The notes under the pieces were generated by a model that saw only the letters and a program-made list of their open reading frames with translations, was not told the DNA's origin and searched no databases. A DNA stretch of 51,192 nt, from NCBI GenBank assembly GCA_023401595.1, contig JAEXDQ010000031.1, forward strand, positions 1-51,192. Direction: 5' to 3'. Below, piece by piece: positions 8,624 to 16,436 of this stretch; the first letter of the stretch is position 1, and every line of letters begins with the position of its first letter. The position numbers and the translations under genes were made by a program. The DNA is from Spirochaetota bacterium (GTDB lineage: Bacteria > Spirochaetota > Spirochaetia > Sphaerochaetales > Sphaerochaetaceae).

Positions 8624-11043
8624 TGCAAGATATGGAACTCTATCTCGACGCGCTGAACGAACCGCAACGGGAAGCCGTGCTTGAAAATTCCGCTCCGTTG
8701 CTGGTTCTCGCCGGCGCGGGTTCAGGCAAGACACGGGTGATCACCACGAAAGTCGCCTATTGCGTCAAGGAGCTGGGAATCGCCCCCTGGCAGATACTGG
8801 CCGTCACGTTCACCAACAAGGCGGCCCAGGAGATGCGCCAGCGTATCCAGGTCATGTTGCCGGAGGTCGATATCAGCGATACGAACATCCGGACGTTCCA
8901 CTCGTTCGGCGCATGGCTGCTCCGTCGGCATGGGGAGCGCATCGGCCTCAACCCGAACTTCACCATCTATGACGACGATGATTCCCTTTCCCTGTTGGCG
9001 AGCTGCTATCCCGACCATAAGAAGAAGGAGCTGGATCCGATCATGCGGGCTATCAGCCGTGCGAAGGACATGGGGCTGACGCCCGACGACGACCTCAGCG
9101 ACTTCAAGGTGGATCAGCGATTCGCCCAGATGTTCCAGGCCTATGAGAACAAGCTGCGCCGGGTCGGCAACGTCGATTTCGCCGATTTGATCACAAGGAG
9201 CATTGAATTGCTCGATTCTTGCCCCGATGTCCAGCAATGGGTCCATCATCGGTTCAAGATCGTCCTGGTCGATGAATATCAGGACTCCAACGTGGCGCAG
9301 TTCAACCTGCTCAAACTGTTGGTCGGGCCTTCGAGCTTCATCTGTGTCGTAGGCGACGACGACCAGTCCATATATCGGTTCAGAGGCGCCGAAGTACAGA
9401 ACATCCTATCGTTTCCCGACGTATACCCGGGAACGAAGATCATCAAGCTGGAACAGAACTACCGTTCCACCTCCAGCATCCTGGCCGTCGCGAGCGAGGT
9501 CATCGCCCACAACAAGGGGCGGCACCCAAAGACGCTGTGGACTGAAAACGGCAAGGGAACTCCCCCCCGGCTGATCTACGTGGAGGACGACCGCGCAGAG
9601 GCGGAGCAGGTGGCGCATATCATGAAAGCCGACGGCCGGTACGACGATTCCGCGGTCCTGTATCGCACCAACGCCCAGTCCGTCGCCTTTGAAACCTGTT
9701 TCTCGCGTCTTTCCATCCCATACAAGGTGGTAGGCGCCCTTCGGTTCTACGAACGAGAAGAGGTAAAGGACGCGATAGCTCTGATCTATCTGGAACTGAA
9801 CCCTGGCGACGAAGTGAACTGGCGGCGTATGGTCAACAAGCCCCCGCGGGGCATCGGCGACGGAGCCCAGGACAAGATACTGGCCCATGCGACGACTACG
9901 GACGGCAATATCATCGAAGCGATGCGCAAGGCGGTCGCTTCCGGCGAGCTGTCCGGCAAGGCCGTCAATGGGGCCAAGGATTTCCTCCGGGTATACGATG
10001 AAGCGACGAAACGTCTCGACAGCGGCGAGAACGCCGATTTCGCCGAATATCTGATCCGGGAATCGGGTTTGCTGGAGCTGCATCAGAAAAGCGACGAGCT
10101 GAACAAGACGGCGAGAACAGAGAACCTGGAGGCGTTGGTCAGCGCCATAGCCCAATACCCTTCGGGACGGGAGGGCGTAGGGGCGTTTCTTGAAGAGGCG
10201 CAGCTCGACCCGACTACGCTGGGGAGGGAGGATCCCTCTGAAAAGCCCGGTGTGACGTTGATCACCATGCACAATACGAAGGGACTGGAGTTCGACCGTG
10301 TGTTCATCGCCGGGCTGGAAGAGGGGTTGTTCCCAGGCCGCGCCCGTGAAAGCGACGAGGATATGGAGGAAGAGCGCCGTATTTTCTATGTATCGGTCAC
10401 CCGCGCAAGGAAGGAGCTCTATCTGCTCAGCGCGAAACGTAGGATGATCTGGGGACATACCAACTATCAGCTTCCAAGCCGTTTTATCGACGAGATACCT
10501 CAGGATCTGCTCACAATCCAGGGGATACGCCCCGGCAGCGGGTTGTTCGGAGGCTGGGGCGGCGGTTCCCGGGAAAACGGCCTCGATGGATACGCCGGTT
10601 ACGGAAGTCTGGGGGAAAAGCGCGCCAGGACTTCAATCCGATATGGCGAAGACGGGGAAGCCTCCTGGCGCAAACATGGTTCCGATGACTATTGGGCGGG
10701 CGGCGGCCGCAAGAAGGGTGTGCCGTCAAACCTGATCGTTTCAAACCCGACAAAACCGGCGGGGGCAAAAAGCGTATTGCTTAAGAAAGGCTTGAACGGG
10801 GTTCCCGTTCCTCCGCCAAAGTCCGCGAAGGAGCTTGCAGCCTCCGAGGAACACCCCATGGCGGACGACGCCCAGCATTTCCCGTTGGGACAACGGGTCT
10901 ATAGCGACAGCTATGGGGCCGGGGAAGTCGTACAGGTCAAGGACCGTAATGGAAAAGAGATCATCGACGTCCGGTTCGACAGCGGGCGCAAAGCCACGTT
11001 CATCAGCCGATATGCTTCTCTTGAGAAAATAGGAAACGACTGA
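8623..11043 (+). CDS. pcrA: ATP-dependent DNA helicase, PcrA/UvrD family
   Basis: Superfamily 1 helicase of 806 residues that unwinds DNA 3' to 5' in repair and replication restart. Visible motifs in order: Q motif region LNEPQREAV (11-19), Walker A AGAGSGKT (30-37), VDEYQDS, GDDDQSIYRFRGAEV, LEQNYRS, LITMHNTKGLEFD and FYVSVTRARKEL. A glycine-rich linker follows (GLFGGWGGGS), then a C-terminal domain (GQRVYSDSYGAGEVVQV) like the Tudor-like end of PcrA that contacts RNA polymerase. It begins on the last base of the rimO stop and ends one base before the next gene, so the three genes form one operon. UvrD and PcrA cannot be told apart by eye; the C-terminal domain favours PcrA. Confidence 0.93.
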   Translation: MQDMELYLDALNEPQREAVLENSAPLLVLAGAGSGKTRVITTKVAYCVKELGIAPWQILAVTFTNKAAQEMRQRIQVMLPEVDISDTNIRTFHSFGAWLLRRHGERIGLNPNFTIYDDDDSLSLLASCYPDHKKKELDPIMRAISRAKDMGLTPDDDLSDFKVDQRFAQMFQAYENKLRRVGNVDFADLITRSIELLDSCPDVQQWVHHRFKIVLVDEYQDSNVAQFNLLKLLVGPSSFICVVGDDDQSIYRFRGAEVQNILSFPDVYPGTKIIKLEQNYRSTSSILAVASEVIAHNKGRHPKTLWTENGKGTPPRLIYVEDDRAEAEQVAHIMKADGRYDDSAVLYRTNAQSVAFETCFSRLSIPYKVVGALRFYEREEVKDAIALIYLELNPGDEVNWRRMVNKPPRGIGDGAQDKILAHATTTDGNIIEAMRKAVASGELSGKAVNGAKDFLRVYDEATKRLDSGENADFAEYLIRESGLLELHQKSDELNKTARTENLEALVSAIAQYPSGREGVGAFLEEAQLDPTTLGREDPSEKPGVTLITMHNTKGLEFDRVFIAGLEEGLFPGRARESDEDMEEERRIFYVSVTRARKELYLLSAKRRMIWGHTNYQLPSRFIDEIPQDLLTIQGIRPGSGLFGGWGGGSRENGLDGYAGYGSLGEKRARTSIRYGEDGEASWRKHGSDDYWAGGGRKKGVPSNLIVSNPTKPAGAKSVLLKKGLNGVPVPPPKSAKELAASEEHPMADDAQHFPLGQRVYSDSYGAGEVVQVKDRNGKEIIDVRFDSGRKATFISRYASLEKIGND

Positions 11044-11044
11044 T

Positions 11045-11875
11045 ATGCTTGACCATATGACTAGACAAACTGAGGCGGAAACATATACAATGCCTGTCGT
11101 TGTCCGTGCGCGGGGGTACTATTTGTACGACCGGGACGGAAAACGGTATATCGATTTTTTTCAGAACCATGGCAGAGCCATCCTAGGGCATAGACCGGAG
11201 GGGGTGCAGCGCGCGTTGAAGTCTACGATTTCCCGCGGGCTCGTCGCCGAGTATCCTTCGATCTACCAAGGGCGGCTTGAAAAAATACTGGCGCAATTGC
11301 TTCCCGATTTCCCCCATGTGCGGATATATCCGCGCCAAGGGAGTCTGGCAGAGTTCCTGAAACGGACTTTCGGTACCGACACGGTGGCCGATCCCGCGGT
11401 CGGGGCGATGCCTGAAGGGTGCAAGGTGACATACTGGCGGCCTTTTCTCGGTGACGGCGGGGCAGATACCGTGTTGCTCTTCCCTATCCTACCTTTCCCA
11501 GGGAGTTTCATTCCCGAGATTGTGTGCGTCAGCGATGATTCCCTTGCGAAAGAGCTTCCTTCTGCGCAGCCGGCATCGCCGTTACTGCTTGATTTGCTCA
11601 TCAAGTCGGTATCGACGCTGCTTCGGTTGTATCAGTCGGAAGAAGCGGTTGTCGCTAGAGCGACGGCCAACCCTCTCGAAGGGTTGTTCGGAGAACCTAG
11701 AGGTCCCTACCTTCTGACAGGTCTGTCGGAAGGCCCGTACCGGGAGCTGTATCAAGAAGCTCTCGCGGCGGGAGTGGTGCTTCCTCCGGGTCCGGAGCTT
11801 CCGATGATTTTCCCTGCGGAATACCATGATGGGGATATCGCGGAATTCCGTCGGATAGCGGCCAGATATTGCTGA
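11045..11875 (+). CDS. Shortened class-III aminotransferase-like protein lacking the PLP lysine region
   Basis: The N-terminal 60 residues (GYYLYDRDGKRYIDFF, then AILGH) match the start of class III aminotransferases such as glutamate-1-semialdehyde aminomutase. The C-terminal 60 residues (GVVLPPGPELP, then FPAEYHDGDIAEF) match their end. At 276 residues it is about 150 shorter than the family. I find no DEV-type PLP contact and no lysine motif of the TLGK type. It therefore probably does not catalyse transamination. There is no frameshift, codon use is like that of its neighbours, and the gene follows pcrA by one base, so it looks maintained rather than decayed. Role unknown; a binding or structural function is possible. 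Confidence 0.7.
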   Translation: MLDHMTRQTEAETYTMPVVVRARGYYLYDRDGKRYIDFFQNHGRAILGHRPEGVQRALKSTISRGLVAEYPSIYQGRLEKILAQLLPDFPHVRIYPRQGSLAEFLKRTFGTDTVADPAVGAMPEGCKVTYWRPFLGDGGADTVLLFPILPFPGSFIPEIVCVSDDSLAKELPSAQPASPLLLDLLIKSVSTLLRLYQSEEAVVARATANPLEGLFGEPRGPYLLTGLSEGPYRELYQEALAAGVVLPPGPELPMIFPAEYHDGDIAEFRRIAARYC

Positions 11876-11953
11876 TGGGCTGGACATTTGGAGGGCGATG
11901 TTACGCCGTGTGAGTCTCGTTTTTCCGGCGTCAGGCTGCGGTTCGTCCGTGTC

Positions 11954-11983
11954 TTGACAGAGAGTGGAGAAACGTGCCACGAT
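11954..11983 (+). promoter_or_regulatory. Candidate promoter of rplM-rpsI
   Basis: A perfect TTGACA (11954-11959) is followed after 18 bases by CACGAT, a modest -10 match. It would give a leader of about 60 bases holding the hairpin at 12016-12033. A second -10-like TATATA lies at 12034-12039. Confidence 0.35.
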
Positions 11984-12015
11984 GCGTATCGCTTGTCCAT
12001 GAACAAAACAAAAAG

Positions 12016-12033
12016 GCAGAAAGAGATTTCTGC
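12016..12033 (+). promoter_or_regulatory. Leader hairpin with GAGA tetraloop before rplM
   Basis: GCAGAAA (12016-12022) pairs perfectly with TTTCTGC (12027-12033) around a GAGA loop of the GNRA type. There is no T-run, so this is not a terminator. Its place 16 bases before the rplM start suits autoregulation by L13, which is known in other bacteria; that role is inferred here. Confidence 0.5.
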
Positions 12034-12049
12034 TATATAGGGTGTATAC

Positions 12050-12478
12050 ATGAAGACTATTTTTGTAAAACCGGCAACAATCGAAAAGAAATGGTATCTG
12101 ATCGATGCGGAAGGTAAAGAGCTTGGTCGTGTCGCGGTCGCGGCGGCTCGGATTCTTCGAGGCAAGAACAAGCCCGAATATGTTCCTCATCAGGACATGG
12201 GCGACTATGTGATCATCATCAACGCGGCGAAAGCGGCTTTGACCGGAAACAAGTACAACGACAAGATGTACTACCATCACTCCGGATATCCAGGCGGGCT
12301 CTCCTCCGCTCCGTATTCCGATGTGATCAAGCGCAAGCCTGTCTACCCGATGGAACAGGCGGTGAAAGGGATGCTTCCTCGCGGACCACTCGGCCGGAAG
12401 CTGTTCACCAACATGAAGGTCTATGCCGGTGCCGAGCATCCGCATATGGCCCAGAAACCCATCGCGGTGGAAATTTAA
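12050..12478 (+). CDS. rplM: 50S ribosomal protein L13
   Basis: This 142-residue large-subunit protein has the usual length. It shows the family hallmarks: KTIFVKPATIEKKWYLIDAEGKELGR at the start (the part quoted spans 2-27), YVPHQDMGDYVIIINAAK, the KMYYHHSGYPGG block and AVKGMLPRGPLGR. It is followed 14 bases later by rpsI, the near-universal partner. The ribosome site before ATG 12050 is weak (AGGGTG), and a GNRA hairpin precedes it, so initiation may be regulated. Confidence 0.97.
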   Translation: MKTIFVKPATIEKKWYLIDAEGKELGRVAVAAARILRGKNKPEYVPHQDMGDYVIIINAAKAALTGNKYNDKMYYHHSGYPGGLSSAPYSDVIKRKPVYPMEQAVKGMLPRGPLGRKLFTNMKVYAGAEHPHMAQKPIAVEI

Positions 12479-12492
12479 GGTAGGAGCGGAAA

Positions 12493-12912
12493 ATGGCTAC
12501 TAAGAAAGAAGCAGTTAAGCAGCAAATCAACCTTGGCCTGGGAACTGGCCGTAGAAAAACCGCCGTCGCCCGCGTCTATCTCCGCGAAGGCGAAGGTAAG
12601 ATTACCGTCAACGGAAAGAATGTGGACGAATATTTCTGCAATCCTTTGTTCGTGTACATGGTCAAGCAGCCCCTCGACGTTACCGACACCCTTACCAAAT
12701 TCGATTTGGTGATCAACGTCGTCGGCGGCGGACCTTCCGGTCAGGCCGGCGCCTGCCGCCATGGTATCGCCCGCGCTTTGGTACGTCAGGATGAGAACAA
12801 CCTCATAGCTCTGCGTGCAAGCGGTTTCCTGACTCGTGACCCCCGTATGGTCGAACGCAAGAAGTACGGGCAGAAGGGCGCCCGTCGCAGATTCCAGTTC
12901 TCCAAGCGCTAA
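12493..12912 (+). CDS. rpsI: 30S ribosomal protein S9
   Basis: This 139-residue small-subunit protein reaches the P-site tRNA with its C-terminal tail. It has GTGRRKTAVARVYLREG near the start, GGGPSGQAGACRHGIARAL in the middle and the conserved end KKYGQKGARRRFQFSKR, closing in the expected SKR. TAGGAG lies about ten bases before the ATG. It forms one transcript with rplM, and a terminator-like hairpin lies about 40 bases after the stop. Confidence 0.97.
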   Translation: MATKKEAVKQQINLGLGTGRRKTAVARVYLREGEGKITVNGKNVDEYFCNPLFVYMVKQPLDVTDTLTKFDLVINVVGGGPSGQAGACRHGIARALVRQDENNLIALRASGFLTRDPRMVERKKYGQKGARRRFQFSKR

Positions 12913-12935
12913 AGCTCGGAGTTTTCAAGGGTCGC

Positions 12936-13535
12936 GTGTTCGCCACCATCAGAAGAGGAGCGTCCTCGGACGGTTATTTCGCCGTTCCACAGGGGGGCTC
13001 CTCTTTTTTTATTCCTCCACATCTTCTTGTTTCCTGGGGACTCCATGAAGGACAAGCTCTGGACGAAGCCCAATTCCTCCACTATCAGTCCCTGCAAGAA
13101 GAATGGGCCTGTCATGAAAAGGGTCTTGCATTGCTGGCCATGCGGGAGCATTCTCGACTGGAACTGAAAACGAAGCTTCTGCAAAAAGGATTTTCACAGG
13201 ATCAGGTGGCCTCCGCAATTGAAGAGTTGACGGAGGAAGGAGCCCTCAATGAACGGCGGTACGCTCAGGCGTTCGTCGATTCCAGGTTGCGGAAAAATCC
13301 TGAGGGTCGGTGGTTGCTTGCCCGGCGTCTCCAGGAAAAAGGCGTCGGCCGACAAGTCTGCGAAGAGATTCTTGAGCGAACATATTCTGACGAAGCGTTT
13401 GTCGACGACTTGGTTCAGCGCGCCGCGGCGAAGCTGGGACGTCGGCATGATGATTTTGAGCGCATCGTCTTTGAGCTGAAGAAGAAAGGGTTTTCATCCG
13501 CTGAAATTCGCCGGGCCTTGATTGACGAAAACTGA
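12936..13535 (+). CDS. recX: RecX-like recombination regulator
   Basis: RecX proteins bind RecA filaments and limit their growth. The 199-residue frame contains the tandem three-helix repeats of the family: LAMREHSRLELKTKLLQKGF (first), EGALNERRYAQAFVDSRL (second) and the third repeat near the end with GRRHDDFERIVFELKKKGF. The start is uncertain. GTG 12936 has no good ribosome site, and a terminator-like hairpin with a T-run (12954-13010) lies inside the first 25 codons. A later start would remove the N-terminal strand region but leave the helical repeats almost intact. It may be read through from rpsI. Confidence 0.8.
   Translation: MFATIRRGASSDGYFAVPQGGSSFFIPPHLLVSWGLHEGQALDEAQFLHYQSLQEEWACHEKGLALLAMREHSRLELKTKLLQKGFSQDQVASAIEELTEEGALNERRYAQAFVDSRLRKNPEGRWLLARRLQEKGVGRQVCEEILERTYSDEAFVDDLVQRAAAKLGRRHDDFERIVFELKKKGFSSAEIRRALIDEN
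12954..13010 (+). terminator. Terminator-like hairpin between rpsI and the recX body
   Basis: AGAGGAGC (12954-12961) pairs perfectly with GCTCCTCT (12997-13004) and is followed by six more T. The 35-base loop can itself fold (GGACGG with CCGTTCC). It lies inside the predicted start of recX, so it may act as an attenuator that leaves only part of transcription for recX. Confidence 0.65.
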
Positions 13536-13634
13536 CCCGTCGTCGAACAGGCGGGAGGAACTATCGACGTTGGCAAAAAGAAGTGAAATCCCCTTTGTAC
13601 ACGGCCTGTGTCCAAAGGCCCATCGTCCAATATG

Positions 13635-13661
13635 AAAAACGGGACCGTTCGCACGGTCCCG
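13635..13661 (-). terminator. Rho-independent terminator of eno
   Basis: On the minus strand CGGGACCGT and ACGGTCCCG form a perfect nine-base stem with a four-base GCGA loop, followed by five T. It lies about 20 bases after the eno stop. The convergent recX could use the same stem in the other direction, though no T-run is present there. Confidence 0.9.
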
Positions 13662-13682
13662 TCGTTCAATGTTGAATCTAGC

Positions 13683-14978
13683 CTACAGTACGCGGAAAGC
13701 GTCACGGCCGGCATACTTGGCGGTATCGCCCAAGTAGTCCTCGATGCGCATGAGCTGGTTGTACTTCGCAAGACGGTCGGACCGGCTCATGGAACCGGTC
13801 TTGATCTCACCGGTCTCCAAGGCGACCACGAGGTCGGCGATGAAGTTGTCCTCCGTCTCGCCGGAGCGATGGGAGACGACAGCGGTGTAGCCATTGCGTT
13901 TCGCAAGATCGATCGCTTCGAAGGTCTCGGTCAAGGTTCCAATCTGGTTGACCTTGATCAGGATGGAGTTGGCGACGCCCTTCTCCAGACCCATCTTGAG
14001 GCGTTCGGTGTTGGTGACGAACAGGTCGTCGCCGACGAGCTGAACCTTGTCGCCGATACGGTCGGTGAGCATCTTCCAGCCTTCCCAGTCGTCTTCCGCC
14101 ATGCCGTCTTCGATCGAGATGATAGGATACTTCTCAACCCAGGAGGCCCAGAGGTCGACCATCTGAGCGCTGGTGAGCTTCTCGCCGGTGGTCCACTTCA
14201 ACGTATAGAGCTTGGTCTTCTCGTCGTACAGCTCGGAAGCGGCGGGGTCGAGCGCGATCATGAAGTCGCCGTCGCGACCGGCGGTGTAGCCGGCGTTCTT
14301 GATGGCTTCCATGATGACCTCGAGAGCCTCTTCGTTGGACTGCAGGTCGGGAGCGAAACCGCCCTCGTCGCCGACGCCGGTATTGTAGCCGCGGCCCTTG
14401 AGGACTTTCTTGAGATTGTGGAATACTTCAGCAGTCATGCGGACCGCTTCCCGAATGGAGGAAGCGCCGATAGGCATTACCATGAATTCCTGGAAATCCA
14501 CTTTGTTGTCGCTATGGGCGCCACCGTTGAGGATGTTCGCCATGGGGACGGGAAGCACGCAGGCGTGATAGGCGCCGAGGTACTTGTACAAGGGGAGGCC
14601 GAGGAAATCAGCGGCTGCGCGGGCGACGGCCATGGATACGCCGAGGATGGCGTTCGCGCCAAGCTTGCCTTTGTTGGGGGTGCCGTCGAGAGCGATCATG
14701 GCGCGATCGATGGCGACCTGGTCGAGAGCGTCCATGCCTTCGAGCTCCGGGGCGATGATGTTGTTGACGTTGTCAACCGCTTTCAGAACGCCCTTGCCGA
14801 GGTAACGAGCCTTGTCGCCGTCGCGAAGTTCGACAGCCTCGTGGACACCAGTAGAGGCACCGGAAGGAACCGCGGCGCGGCCCATGGAACCATCTTCAAG
14901 GATAACGTCGACTTCTACAGTGGGATTGCCACGGGAGTCAAGGATTTCCCTCGCTTCAATAAAATCAATAATGCTCAT
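13683..14978 (-). CDS. eno: Enolase
   Basis: Converts 2-phosphoglycerate to phosphoenolpyruvate in glycolysis. The 431 residues are full length. Visible are the N-terminal IEAREILDSRGNPTVEVD, the loop SGASTG, the metal-binding region with SIEDGMAEDDW and LVGDDLFVTN, and the C-terminal SHRSGETED and KTGSMSRSDR. CAGGAGTG precedes the ATG on the minus strand. It is a single gene with its own strong promoter (15018-15046) and terminator (13635-13661), and it uses strongly biased codons, as expected for an abundant enzyme. Confidence 0.98.
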   Translation of the reverse strand: MSIIDFIEAREILDSRGNPTVEVDVILEDGSMGRAAVPSGASTGVHEAVELRDGDKARYLGKGVLKAVDNVNNIIAPELEGMDALDQVAIDRAMIALDGTPNKGKLGANAILGVSMAVARAAADFLGLPLYKYLGAYHACVLPVPMANILNGGAHSDNKVDFQEFMVMPIGASSIREAVRMTAEVFHNLKKVLKGRGYNTGVGDEGGFAPDLQSNEEALEVIMEAIKNAGYTAGRDGDFMIALDPAASELYDEKTKLYTLKWTTGEKLTSAQMVDLWASWVEKYPIISIEDGMAEDDWEGWKMLTDRIGDKVQLVGDDLFVTNTERLKMGLEKGVANSILIKVNQIGTLTETFEAIDLAKRNGYTAVVSHRSGETEDNFIADLVVALETGEIKTGSMSRSDRLAKYNQLMRIEDYLGDTAKYAGRDAFRVL

Positions 14979-15017
14979 GAATGTACACTCCTGATACTTG
15001 TTTGGAATCTATAAAGA

Positions 15018-15046
15018 AATATCAACTCTTTTTTGACTAATGTCAA
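15018..15046 (-). promoter_or_regulatory. Promoter of eno
   Basis: On the minus strand a perfect TTGACA (15046-15041) is followed after exactly 17 bases by GATATT (15023-15018). The start codon lies about 40 bases downstream with a good ribosome site. Confidence 0.7.
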
Positions 15047-15105
15047 GGTTTACGGCCCCTGCGGAAGGGTCTCCACTCTCCATGGATGTCCAACGGAGGA
15101 TGAAC

Positions 15106-16116
15106 ATGGATTTTCCGCTTTTCAAAGCCGGCTCGGCGGATTACAATGAGGTCGATATGAAGGAAACCGGCGATCAAATATACCATATGCCTCCGCTGAC
15201 CGATGAATTTCTGTATCAGATCATCTTCTGCATGGAGGATCAGTCGAATACATACTGCCTTGATCTGGCCCAAGGGCAGTTGACCCAGGTCGATTTCGTC
15301 GGGGACCGGCGTCGGGAGGATCCGTCCCGGTTCATCGACATACCTGCCTGGCGGCCCTCCGACGGCTTCCGTACCATGGACAAGTTCGTCTCGTCGCTCC
15401 GCAACCCGATCTACCGCGAGCAGCTCAAGGAGGTCCTCCAGACCGGTAAAGGGGTGTTTCGTCAATTCAAGGATGTGCTGAGGGAACAACCGGCTCTTGA
15501 ACGGCTGTGGTATTACTTCAAGGACAAAGAGATCAGGAATGTCATCTACCTCTGGTATGAAAGGAACGACGACGCCTTCAGGCTCTCCCGGTTGTCCATG
15601 GAACCGGAAGACGATGCGAAGGATCTTCTGCAAGAGGATTTTTCCGTGACCGCGGATATTTCCGCATGGGATGCGGCCGTGGATGCGTCCATGAAGCAAT
15701 TCCTGCGTTCGATGGACGCGGAAAGCAAAGTCTCCGCCATGGAAGGGGAAAACATCCGGTCTGCTTGGGAAAACGGCGGAGACCGGAAGGAAGGGCTGGT
15801 GGCCTTGACGAGCGAAGGCGTATACGCAGGGTGCGTTTCGTGGCTCCAGGTCGACGACAGAATCGCACAAGTGCTTTTTTACTATATTGAACCGGAATAT
15901 CGCGGGCTCGGTCTGTACAAGTTCCTTTTCGACCACATGTCCCGCCGTCTGTCCCGTATCGGAGTGACGGACGTGGTGCTTCCGTTGGCCGGGGACGGGC
16001 TGAAGACCGCTTCGATGTTCGACACGGTATCCCCGCTGTCAGTATCCCGGAAAATGGTCGTTCGGACCAGACGCTGGAATGAGCAGAACGGCTCTACCGA
16101 CATGGCGTATCTTTGA
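15106..16116 (+). CDS. UPF0158 domain fused to a GNAT acetyltransferase domain
   Basis: A two-domain protein of 336 residues. Residues about 25-160 resemble UPF0158: LDLAQGQLTQV, an arginine-rich turn, FIDIPAW, then MDKFVSSL and GKGVFRQFKDVLREQPALERLWYYF. Residues about 200-325 look like a GNAT N-acetyltransferase, with a beta strand before YYIEPEYRGLGLYKFLFDHM, which fits the acetyl-CoA-binding motif A (R/Q-x-x-G-x-G/A). The start is ATG 15106, six bases after CGGAGG; the frame is open further upstream, but that would run into the eno promoter. It stands alone, divergent from eno. The substrate is unknown. Confidence 0.75.
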   Translation: MDFPLFKAGSADYNEVDMKETGDQIYHMPPLTDEFLYQIIFCMEDQSNTYCLDLAQGQLTQVDFVGDRRREDPSRFIDIPAWRPSDGFRTMDKFVSSLRNPIYREQLKEVLQTGKGVFRQFKDVLREQPALERLWYYFKDKEIRNVIYLWYERNDDAFRLSRLSMEPEDDAKDLLQEDFSVTADISAWDAAVDASMKQFLRSMDAESKVSAMEGENIRSAWENGGDRKEGLVALTSEGVYAGCVSWLQVDDRIAQVLFYYIEPEYRGLGLYKFLFDHMSRRLSRIGVTDVVLPLAGDGLKTASMFDTVSPLSVSRKMVVRTRRWNEQNGSTDMAYL

Positions 16117-16339
16117 TTGAATTTAACCGACATCATTTATTGTTTTTGTTGAATAAGTCACATCGCAGACTTGTCGGCCTCTCCTTGTAACCCACATATA
16201 TTCTTCACTGAAATCCTGCTTTAAAGGCTCTAGAACGCCGATATCACCCTTATTGACAGACCAAAAAACATGTTTTTGTGGTTCATTTGCGAAAATTATA
16301 TAGAATTTGTGTAACTTTTACATCGAATATGAATTTAAC
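16117..16339. other. AT-rich regulatory stretch before the outer-membrane protein gene
   Basis: No gene is visible. The stretch becomes AT-rich towards the promoter at 16340-16368. It contains a 14-bp perfect palindrome, AAAAACATGTTTTT (16264-16277), inside a longer inverted repeat with ACCA and TGGT arms (16260-16282), about 60 bases upstream of the -35 box. This could be an operator. Confidence 0.45.
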
Positions 16340-16368
16340 TTGACAGTTGGATGGGGCTTTGTTACAAT
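16340..16368 (+). promoter_or_regulatory. Strong promoter of the outer-membrane protein gene
   Basis: TTGACA (16340-16345) is followed after 17 bases by TACAAT (16363-16368), close to consensus. It leaves a leader of about 60 bases before the ATG at 16437. Confidence 0.85.
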
Positions 16369-16436
16369 CCTCATCGTATAACGGAAAAAAGGGATTAGCG
16401 GGTCGTGTGCCTGCCCCGAACTATTTTGGAGGAAGT

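Noticed and set aside
13608..15014. Plus-strand frame of 468 codons opposite eno
   Set aside because: Mirror frame of a highly biased gene; it runs through the eno terminator and promoter.
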